Shown here: piece by piece, positions 57,689 through 64,000 of the stretch
Layout: each line of letters opens with the position of its first letter
Numbering within the stretch: the stretch's first letter is position 1
Source: RPQJ01 sp963696545
GTDB lineage: Bacteria > Pseudomonadota > Gammaproteobacteria > Steroidobacterales > Steroidobacteraceae
NCBI GenBank assembly: GCA_963696545.1
Contig: CAVOKQ010000012.1
Span: 372,001-436,000 of the forward strand
Direction: 5' to 3'
DNA length: 64,000 nucleotides
Notes under the pieces: model-generated
What the model was told of the DNA's origin: nothing
The model's database searches: none
The model's input: the letters and a program-made list of their open reading frames with translations, nothing else
Position numbers and translations under genes: made by a program

Positions 57689-59059
57689 ACCCGATCACCA
57701 TCGAGCGGCTTCAAGGCCTACGACATGCGCGGGCCGGATTCCGGACGAGCTGAACGAGGACGTCGCCTACCGCATCGGCCGGGCCTATGCCGAGTTCGTG
57801 AAGCCGAAGAACGGTGGTCGTCGGCCAGGACATGCGGCTCTCGAGCGACGCGCTCGGCAAGGCCCTGGAGCGGGCCTGCTCGATGTCGGGCGTGGACGTG
57901 CTACGACATCGGGCTCTGCGGCACCGAGGACGTGTATTTCGCCACGTTCGCCCGCGAGATGGACGGCGGCATCATGGTCACCGCCAGCCACAACCCGCCG
58001 GACTAGAACGGCATGAAGTTCGTGCGCGAGGGCTCCCGGCCGATCAGCGGCGACACGGGCCTGCAGGAGATCCGCGCGATGGCCGAGGCCGGCAGGTTCA
58101 CGACGCCCGCGCGGCGTCCGGCGAGCGCTTCGCAGTCGACATCATGCCGGAGTACATCGAGCACCTGCTGGGCTACGTCGACCGCGCGAAGCTGCAAGCC
58201 GCTGAAGATCGTCGTGAACGCGGGCAACGGCGGAGCCGGGCTGTCATCGACGGGCTCGAGCCGTTCCTGCCGTTCGAGTTCATCAAGGTGCAGCACGAGC
58301 CGGACGGCACCTTCCCGCACGGCGTGCCGAACCCGATGCTGACCGAGAACCACCGGGCGCCGGTCGAGGCGCTGCGCAAGCACGGTGCGGACTTCGGGAT
58401 CGCCTGGGACGGCGACTTCGATCGCTGCTTCCTCTTCGACGAGCACGGCGAGCTTCATCGAGGGCTACTACATCGTCGGGCCTGCTCGCGTCGGTGTTCC
58501 TGCAGCGCCATCCGGGCAGCCGTATCGTCCACGACCCACGACTCACCTGGAACACGCTCGACATCGTCGCGCAGGGTCGGCGGCGAGGCGGTGCAGAGCA
58601 AGTCCGGTCACGCGTTCATCAAGGCAGAGGATGCGCGAGGTCGACGGCATCTACGGCGGCGAGATGAGCGCGCATCACTATTTCCGCGATTTCGCCTACT
58701 GCGACAGCGGCATGATCCCGTGGCTGCTCGTCACGCAGATCATGAGCGACACGGGCAAGACCCTGTCGCAGCTGGTGGGCGAGCGCATGCGTCTGTTCCC
58801 GGCGAGCGGCGAAATCAACCGGCGCGTGCCGGATGCCCCGGCCACGATTGCCGCGGTGCTGGCCAGGTATCAGCCGGGTGCGAAGAGCATTGACCACACG
58901 GACGGTGTCAGCGTCGAGCTCGACGACTGGCGTTTCAACCTGCGTTCGTCGAACACCGAGCCGCTGATCCGGCTCAACGTCGAGAGCCGGGGCAACGAGG
59001 CGCTGATGCGGGAGAAGACCGCCGAGCTGCTCGCGCTCGTGGGCGGTGAGCCTGGGTGA
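57685..59059 (+). pseudogene. algC: Phosphomannomutase/phosphoglucomutase (AlgC type), frameshifted and with an internal stop
   Basis: ATG 57685 leads to AYDMRG and PDELNEDVAYRIGRAYAEFV. The active-site Ser is in GGIMVTASHNPPD. The next codon is TAG (58004-58006) where the family has Tyr (HNPPDYNGMKF), then NGMKFVREGSRPISGDTG resumes in phase. The metal loop is GIAWDGDFDRCFLFD, the sugar-binding loop IYGGEMSAHHYFRDF, the phosphate loop FNLRSSNTEPLIRLNVE. From about 58630 the frame is clean to 59059. It interconverts mannose/glucose 6- and 1-phosphates for manC and UDP-glucose supply. Confidence 0.83.
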
Positions 59060-59868
59060 GCTGGCGCTGGGTCGTCTGGTCGCTGCTCAGTCCGTCGCAG
59101 GTCCTCCTCGGCATCACGATCGCCGGCGGTTTGCTGCTGGCGTTTGGGCGCGTCCGCATGGGGCGGGCGTTCAGCATCGTTGGCGGGGCAGGACTGCTGG
59201 TCTTCGGCCTGCTGCCGACCGCGCACTATCTCGCGCTAGCCCTCGAGACCAGATTCCCGCAGCCTGACTTACCCGCGAGCATTACGGGCATCGTCCTTCT
59301 GTCCGGCGCGGAACGGCCCAGGGCATCCGACGTGTACGGAGAGCCGCAGCTGAATTTTGCGGCGGGCCGGTACACGACTGCGCTGCGGCTCACGACCCGA
59401 TTCCCGCACGCGAGGCTGTTTTTCACGGGCGGGCCGCCGTTTGATCCGGAAACCGGCAGGCTGGGGCAGACGTCGGTCGCACGCACCCTGCTCACCAGTG
59501 TCGGCATCGATCCGGCGCGGCTCACCTTCGAAGAGGGTTCCGCCGACACCTGCGATAACGCCGAGAACAGCCGCGCAGCCGTGCGGCCGGAGCCAGGCGA
59601 GACCTGGGTGCTGGTCACCTCTGCAATCCATATGCCGCGCACGATGGCGTGCTTCCGTGCGGCGGGCTGGGGCGAGATCGTCCCGCAGCCGGCTGACTAC
59701 CATTCGCTGCGGCCGGAGTGGGGCGTTGGCGCATTCCAGATCGCCGTCAACCTCGCGCTGCTCGACATCGCTTTGCACGAATGGGTCGGCCTCGCGTATT
59801 ACCGCCTGACCGGCCGCACCCGGGAGTTTTTTCCGGCCCCGTTTGACCGGCAACGGGCGTCCCCCTAA
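59056..59868 (+). CDS. YdcF/ElyC family (DUF218) envelope protein
   Basis: 270 residues. Two N-terminal membrane helices (SQVLLGITIAGGLLLAFG and AFSIVGGAGLLVFGLLPTAH) precede a DUF218 domain: SITGIVLLSGAERP, ARLFFTGGPP, ADTCDNAENSRAAV and VLVTSAIHMPRTMACFRAAG. ElyC of E. coli, in this family, affects cell-wall precursor and lipid-carrier metabolism, which would suit a polysaccharide locus. GTG at 59056 overlaps the mutase stop. Last gene of the exopolysaccharide locus. Confidence 0.82.
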   Translation: MSWRWVVWSLLSPSQVLLGITIAGGLLLAFGRVRMGRAFSIVGGAGLLVFGLLPTAHYLALALETRFPQPDLPASITGIVLLSGAERPRASDVYGEPQLNFAAGRYTTALRLTTRFPHARLFFTGGPPFDPETGRLGQTSVARTLLTSVGIDPARLTFEEGSADTCDNAENSRAAVRPEPGETWVLVTSAIHMPRTMACFRAAGWGEIVPQPADYHSLRPEWGVGAFQIAVNLALLDIALHEWVGLAYYRLTGRTREFFPAPFDRQRASP

Positions 59869-59886
59869 ACTACGCGCCCCTTGGAT

Positions 59887-59961
59887 GGGCGGTTAGCTCA
59901 GCGGTAGAGCACTGCTTTCACACGGCAGGGGTCGATGGTTCGATCCCATCACCGCCCACCA
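59887..59961 (+). tRNA. tRNA-Val(CAC)
   Basis: Acceptor GGGCGGT / ACCGCCC with A73 and encoded CCA. The anticodon arm is CTGCT-TTCACAC-GGCAG, which puts CAC at positions 34-36. An IS481-type element begins about 15 bases downstream. Confidence 0.9.
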
Positions 59962-59976
59962 CTTCTTCGCGGTCCG

Positions 59977-61253
59977 TTCCGGACACATGGGTAACGGTTT
60001 ATTCCGGAGGCATAGGTAACACTTTAACGCCGAATGGATTCTCGGCGGCCTCCACGCGACAACATTCGTTGTCGAAGAACCCCAAGTCGTAGTGCATGAA
60101 GCTGACCAGCCAGACCTGGTCGGCGACCTGTTTGACGCCGACGGTCTGCCCGGCGAACACGGTGCTGAGGTTGATCTTGCGGTTATCGAAGCAGATGCGA
60201 CCGCAGCGGGTGACGACGTGGCTGTGGTCGTGGAACGGGTACTGCAGTTCCTCGAGGCCACGGTACGGGCGGGCTGAGGGCGCATAGAGCTCGGCCGGGT
60301 AGCGCATGCCGAGGGCCTGATGCGGGCGCTCGCGGTTGTAGCCGTCGATGAAGTCATCGAAGCGTGCCTGCTGCTGCAGCAGGTTGGCCGCGGCGGGCCG
60401 GGTGGCTTCCTTCTTCAAGGTCAGGTGCATGCGCTCGTGGCGGCCGTTCTGCTGCGGATGGCCGGGCTTGATGCGCTCGAGGTCGATGCCGAGCCGCAAC
60501 CACCAGACGGACAGGCGGCTCAGGCCGAAGAGGGCGTGGGGGCAGGAGAAGGGGATGCCGTTGTCGGTGCGGATGGCGCCGGGCAGGCCGAACTCCTTGA
60601 AGGCATGTTCAAACACGGCAATGGCGGTGTGCTCGCGGGTGCTGGCGAGGGCCTCGCAGGCGAGCAGGTAGCGACTGGCGAAGTCGGTGATCGTGAGCGG
60701 GTAGCAGTAGCGATGGTCGGCGAGCATGAACTCACCCTTGAAGTCGGCACACCACAGATCGTTGGGCCGATGGGGCGCCGACAGCGCGGTGCCCTCGGCC
60801 TTGTAGCGTCGGCGCGGCGGCGGGTGACGAGGCCGTGGCGGTCGAGCACGGCGTGCACGGTGCTGATGGCGGGGGTCTGCACGCCGAGGTCCGCTGAAGC
60901 TTCTCGCGGATCTTGGGGGCGCCCCAGGAGGGGTGTTCCTTGCGCAGCTGCACGATCCGGCTCTCGACCTGGAAGGGCAGCTTGTTGGCCTGGCGGTAGG
61001 GCCGGCGGCTGCGATCGGTGAGGCCCTCGAGGCCGATATCGCGATAGCGCCGGTAGAGCTTGTAGCCCGTCTTGCGGGAGATGCCGAACTCCCGGCAAAG
61101 CGTGGCCATCTTGTCGCCTTCGAGCAGCCGGGCTACGAACCGGAGCCGTTCGTCCATCTTGTAACACTCCTGCCACGGCACTTTGCGTCTCCCGCAAAGG
61201 CCGGAAAGTGTTACCTATGTGCCCGGAATGAACTGTCACCCTTCTGTCAGGAA
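59977..61253 (-). mobile_element. IS481-family insertion sequence
   Basis: About 1.28 kb. Terminal inverted repeats match over 34 bases with few differences (59992-60025 against 61205-61238), sharing CATAGGTAACACTTT at the inner end. Outside these, a second weaker copy of the motif TTCCGG-N5-ATRGGTAAC lies at each end (59977-59995 and 61235-61253), which I take as the outer limits. No clear target duplication is seen. The single transposase gene is on the minus strand and is broken in two places. Confidence 0.8.
59999..61157 (-). pseudogene. IS481-family transposase, two frameshifts
   Basis: MDERLRFVARLLEGDKMATL starts at 61157 (an ATG eight codons upstream at 61181 is possible). A helix-turn-helix region (CREFGISRKTGYKLYRRY) follows. 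Frame breaks lie near 60895 and 60812; joined, VQTPAISTVHAVLDRHGLV and LWCADFKGEFMLADHRYCYP continue. The DDE acids are in CADFKGEF, IRTDNGIPF and QQNGRHERMH, all present. It ends at 59999. Length when joined is about 385 residues, normal for this IS481 subgroup. As written it would not be functional. Confidence 0.85.
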
Positions 61254-61497
61254 GGGCACGCGGAACCTCGCCGCGCTTGCGGCCGCGACGAAACATAAGA
61301 TTCCGGCACGCTACGGTGACGGGATCATTGGCGCGTCGGGATTTCTGACAAGCTGGCTCTGTCCACACTCGAGCCCGCGCCACAGCGCGGCGATTCTCCT
61401 CCAGTCCCCGGGCTTTCGTGTCCACCGGCACGGATGTTGCTTCGTCTGTACTCGAAGCAATGTTGCGATCCGAATGACCAACTGGAGAATCGTGCTT

Positions 61498-61680
61498 ATG
61501 AAGAACCTGATTATGTGGACTTCGATACTGGCCGGCTCGTTCGCGAGCTTCGTTGCATCGGCCGACTGCATCATCGGTGCCACTGACTGTGGAACCCCGC
61601 TGCCCGAACCCGGAACCCTCGGTCTGATCGTCGCCGGCATCGCCGGCATCGCCGCGACGCGCCGCCTGCGCCGGAAGTAA
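61498..61680 (+). CDS. Very short PEP-CTERM sorting-domain protein
   Basis: 60 residues from ATG 61498, with GGAG 11 bases upstream. A signal peptide (residues 1-22, ending ASA) is followed by only about 12 residues with two Cys (24 and 31), then the PEP-CTERM signal: PLPEPGT at 34-40, a hydrophobic helix (LGLIVAGIAGIAA) and a basic tail (RRLRRK). PEP-CTERM proteins are cut by an exosortase and tied to EPS production. No exosortase lies in this window. Other starts (ATG 61474) are less likely. A strong terminator follows. Confidence 0.75.
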   Translation: MKNLIMWTSILAGSFASFVASADCIIGATDCGTPLPEPGTLGLIVAGIAGIAATRRLRRK

Positions 61681-61705
61681 GTCCAGTCATAGTCGAGTTG
61701 GCAGA

Positions 61706-61738
61706 GAGGCCCGGCCACGCGCCGGGCCTCTTCATTTT
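61706..61738 (+). terminator. Intrinsic terminator after the PEP-CTERM gene
   Basis: GAGGCCCGGC (61706-61715) pairs perfectly with GCCGGGCCTC (61721-61730) across a five-base loop and is followed by TTCATTTT. Confidence 0.88.
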
Positions 61739-61843
61739 CGCCGGTCGCCGCGTCCCTTGAGGGAGGAAGCGCGTCGCAGCCCCGGCCCGGCCCGACAGCC
61801 TGTTAGAATCCGCGCCCTTTTCCGCTCCCCGAAAGGCCGGCCA

Positions 61844-63238
61844 ATGACCGTCCGCACCCGCTTCGCTCCCAGCCCCACCGGCATGCTGCACATCGGCGGC
61901 GTGCGCACGGCGCTGTTCTGCTGGCTGTACGCGCGCCGCAACGGCGGCACGTTCATCCTGCGCATTGAGGACACCGATCGCGAGCGCTCCACGCCCGAGG
62001 CCGTGCAGGCGATCCTGGACGGCATGAAGTGGCTCGGGCTCGATCACGACGAGGGTCCGTTCTACCAGACCGAGCGGATGGACCGGTACGGCGAGGTCAT
62101 CCAGCAGTTCCTGCGCGAGGGCAAGGCCTACGACTGCTACTGCAGCAAGGAGACGCTCGACGAGATGCGCGCGGCGCAGACGGCGCGCAAGGAAAAGCCG
62201 CGCTACGACGGCCGCTGCCGGCACCGCACGGCGCCTGAGCCGGGCGTGAACCCGGTCGTGCGCTTCCGCAATCCGGACGAGGGCCAGGTGGTCGTCGATG
62301 ACGTGATCCACGGCCCGATCACGTTCGACTCGAGCGAGCTCGACGACCTGATCATCGCGCGTTCGGACGGCACGCCGACGTACAACTTCTGCGTCGTGGT
62401 CGACGACTACGACATGAAGGTCACGCACGTGATCCGCGGCGACGACCACATCAACAACACGCCGCGGCAGATCAACATGCTGCGCGCGCTGGGCGTCGAG
62501 CCGCCGACCTACGCGCACGTGCCGATGATCCTCGGGCCCGACGGTGCCAAGCTCTCGAAGCGTCACGGCGCCGTGAGCGTGCTGCAATACCGCGATGACG
62601 GCTTCCTGCCCGAGGGCCTGCTCAATTACCTCGGCCGGCTCGGCTGGTCATACGGCGACCAGGAGATCTTCTCGATCGAGGAGATGACGCGGCTGTTCGA
62701 CATCCACGACGTCAACAAGTCGGCGTCGGCGCTGAACCTCGACAAGATGCTGTGGACCAACCAGCAGCACATGCTGCGCTCGACTCCGGAGCACCTCGCG
62801 AGGTACCTGAAGCCGCAGCTCGAGGCGCTGGGGCTGGATGCCGGCGACATGGCGAAAGTCGCCGCGGTGGCCAAGGCCCAGCAGGAGCGCGCAAAGACTC
62901 TGAAGGAGATGGCGGAGAACAGCCAGTTCTTCTTCCGCGATGTCACCGGCTACGACGAGAAGGCTGCCGGCAAGAACCTCAACGCAGAAACGTCGCCGAT
63001 CCTGCAGGCCGCGCGCGAGAAACTCGCCGCGCTGCCCGAATGGCGCGCACCGGCCGTGCACGAGGCGATCATGGCGGTGGCGGCGGAGAAGGGCGTCGGG
63101 CTCGGCAAGGTAGCCCAGCCGATCCGCGTCGCCGTGTCGGGTGGCACGGTATCGCCACCGATCGACGTCACGCTCGAGATCCTCGGGCGTGAGACGACGC
63201 TGCAGAGGCTGGATCGGGCGCTGGAATTCGCCCGGTAA
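61844..63238 (+). CDS. gltX: Glutamyl-tRNA synthetase
   Basis: 464 residues, clean frame. VRTRFAPSPTGMLHIGGVRT holds the HIGH motif (HIGG), and KLSKRHGAVSV the KMSKS equivalent. YDCYCSKETLDEM and a following CRHR give zinc-type ligands. The helical anticodon-binding half runs to the C terminus. ATG 61844 begins the conserved part; TTAGAATCC at about 61803 resembles a -10. This is the canonical GluRS of the window; the paralogue at 5513 is more diverged. Two tRNA genes follow on the opposite strand, the nearer one being tRNA-Glu. Confidence 0.96.
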   Translation: MTVRTRFAPSPTGMLHIGGVRTALFCWLYARRNGGTFILRIEDTDRERSTPEAVQAILDGMKWLGLDHDEGPFYQTERMDRYGEVIQQFLREGKAYDCYCSKETLDEMRAAQTARKEKPRYDGRCRHRTAPEPGVNPVVRFRNPDEGQVVVDDVIHGPITFDSSELDDLIIARSDGTPTYNFCVVVDDYDMKVTHVIRGDDHINNTPRQINMLRALGVEPPTYAHVPMILGPDGAKLSKRHGAVSVLQYRDDGFLPEGLLNYLGRLGWSYGDQEIFSIEEMTRLFDIHDVNKSASALNLDKMLWTNQQHMLRSTPEHLARYLKPQLEALGLDAGDMAKVAAVAKAQQERAKTLKEMAENSQFFFRDVTGYDEKAAGKNLNAETSPILQAAREKLAALPEWRAPAVHEAIMAVAAEKGVGLGKVAQPIRVAVSGGTVSPPIDVTLEILGRETTLQRLDRALEFAR

Positions 63239-63241
63239 AAG

Positions 63242-63317
63242 TGGCGTCCCCACGGGGATTCGAACCCCGGTCGCAACCGTGAAAGGGTTGTGTCCTAGGC
63301 CTCTAGACGATGGGGAC
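63242..63317 (-). tRNA. tRNA-Glu(TTC)
   Basis: On the minus strand the acceptor GTCCCCA pairs with TGGGGAC, the anticodon arm is CAACC-CTTTCAC-GGTTG (anticodon TTC) and GCCA ends the gene. It converges on gltX. Confidence 0.95.
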
Positions 63318-63339
63318 GCGGCCGAGACGTACCGAAAAG

Positions 63340-63415
63340 TGGTGGAGCCAATCGGGATCGAACCGATGACCTCCTGCATGCCATGCAGGCGCTCTCCCAG
63401 CTGAGCTATGGCCCC
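63340..63415 (-). tRNA. tRNA-Ala(GGC)
   Basis: On the minus strand the acceptor GGGGCCA pairs with TGGCTCC (one G-U pair), the anticodon arm is CCTGC-ATGGCAT-GCAGG (anticodon GGC), and ACCA is encoded. It is upstream of tRNA-Glu on the same strand. Confidence 0.95.
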
Positions 63416-63654
63416 ACGAGCGAAGGGCGCGAATTCTGTGGGAGGCCATCGGCGAAGTCAAACCCGTGAGACCTTTGCGGTTGTCGGGATTTCTTACACT
63501 TAACAATAACGAAATGCCGCTATCTCATGGAAATCATTGAATTTATTAGCCTTGCGCTGAGGGGCGTGCTTCTTGCATGATTCTCGGTGGGAAAGTGTGC
63601 AACCAAGCTGTGCAGACTGGGGTAGGGATCGGCGCAGCTCCCTGGGATGGGTGA
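63416..63654. other. AT-richer intergenic region
   Basis: 239 bases between tRNA-Ala and the last gene. The part 63488-63560 (TTTCTTACACTTAACAATAA and beyond) is clearly richer in A/T than the rest of the window and probably holds the promoters of the divergent flanking genes. No gene or terminator is recognised. Confidence 0.5.
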
Positions 63655-64000
63655 ATGATGGATCGTCTGTTCAAACTGGTTTCTGCTCTCGTCATGGTCG
63701 CAGTGCCGATGACGGTGCACGCGGTTGCGGGTGCAACTCCGCAGCGAGGTTCTCCGACGACCCAGGCGGCCAACCAGCAGAAGTTGGAAGACCTCCTCAA
63801 TACCCTGCGCTACGGCCGGAACATCGGACCGATCCGCACGCTGAGCGAGGCGCCCGCCGTCGTTGCGGCTCCGGCTCCGGTACTGTCTGCTCCGGCCGTT
63901 TCCGCTGTATCGAACGCTCCGGTCAAGTGTGTCCCGGCGTCGACCGGTTCCTCGCCGACCATTCCAGTCGCGCCAGTCGCAGCGCCCGCGCTTTACGAGG
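63655..64000 (+). CDS. Secreted Ala/Pro-rich protein, N-terminal part
   Basis: The frame opens at ATG 63655 (or the next codon, ATG 63658) and runs off the window without a stop. A signal peptide is evident: MDRLFKLVSALVMVAVPMTV then HAVAGA. A short helical stretch (TTQAANQQKLEDLLNTLRYG) precedes a low-complexity region rich in Ala, Pro, Val and Ser (APAVVAAPAPVLSAPAV). One Cys is seen (VKCVPAS). I do not recognise a family; the rest lies outside the window. Confidence 0.65.
   Translation, partial: MMDRLFKLVSALVMVAVPMTVHAVAGATPQRGSPTTQAANQQKLEDLLNTLRYGRNIGPIRTLSEAPAVVAAPAPVLSAPAVSAVSNAPVKCVPASTGSSPTIPVAPVAAPALYE

Noticed and set aside
30518..58650. Programmed frameshifting or stop-codon recoding in the sugar genes
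   Set aside because: Shifts are too many, occur at non-slippery sites and differ from gene to gene; sequence error explains them better.
59887..59961. tRNA-Glu(TTC) reading of the tRNA before the IS
   Set aside because: TTC occurs in the sequence, but correct stem pairing (CTGCT with GGCAG) places CAC in the anticodon position.
59887..63415. Genomic island between tRNA-Val and the gltX tRNAs
   Set aside because: No integrase and no direct repeat of the tRNA 3' end was found; only one IS and a short gene are present.

Overview
The window reads as a stretch of a high-GC gammaproteobacterial chromosome. Three conserved blocks point there: SPOR protein-cvpA-purF; gloB-yafS-like methyltransferase-rnhA-dnaQ; and tig-clpP-clpX-lon-hupB-tRNA-Val-tRNA-Asp-ppiD. 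LpxH and an outer-membrane polysaccharide export system show a Gram-negative envelope. A short PEP-CTERM protein suggests an environmental, EPS-producing lineage (Nevskiales, Steroidobacterales or Xanthomonadales relatives are guesses); the genus cannot be read from the sequence.

Layout. 0-9.4 kb: purine synthesis (cvpA-purF), a Ser/Thr kinase with a degenerate receiver domain, miaE, a non-coding patch with two long hairpins, lpxH, a second glutamyl-tRNA synthetase, cysS and folD. 9.4-12.5 kb: a Pro-Arg-His-Lys tRNA cluster, an unassigned class I amidotransferase-like gene, a VanZ-domain membrane protein and tRNA-Leu. 12.6-21.1 kb: the protein quality-control block (trigger factor, ClpXP, Lon, HU, PpiD). 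21.1-29.2 kb: fabI, mltD, gloB, methyltransferase, rnhA, a sugar aminotransferase, dnaQ, nhaB. 29.4-59.9 kb: one long exopolysaccharide locus. 59.9-64 kb: tRNA-Val, an IS481-family element, the PEP-CTERM gene, gltX, two tRNAs and the start of a secreted Ala/Pro-rich protein.

The exopolysaccharide locus has almost everything needed for a Wzx/Wzy-type polymer. Precursor genes supply GDP-mannose and GDP-fucose (manC, algC-type mutase, gmd, fcl), UDP-uronic acids (ugd, a UDP-glucuronate epimerase, a TviB-type dehydrogenase) and UDP-ManNAc (wecB), plus an aminotransferase lying between rnhA and dnaQ. WecA-type initiation, four glycosyltransferases, an acetyltransferase, a methyltransferase, an SDR epimerase and an asparagine synthetase-like amidotransferase build or decorate the repeat. 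A flippase, an O-antigen ligase/polymerase, a Wzz-type protein without kinase domain, a ~1000-residue SLBB exporter and two tandem Wzi proteins handle polymerisation, export and surface binding. A ccdAB toxin-antitoxin pair sits inside the locus.

Reading frames. Several blocks (about 30.5-31.4, 44.2-47.7 and 55.0-58.7 kb) carry a one-base indel, mostly an insertion, every 50-200 bases, while neighbouring genes are clean. I think these are unpolished sequence rather than decay. Genes with one to a few shifts are typed CDS, heavily broken ones pseudogene; each entry gives the whole span over which the family can be followed.

Repeats. Four intergenic regions carry degenerate 7-base tandem repeats facing their reverse complement. 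Three carry the palindrome GGTGCC-W-GGCACC. Two long perfect hairpins near 4.3-4.7 kb share an identical 53-base core in opposite orientation.
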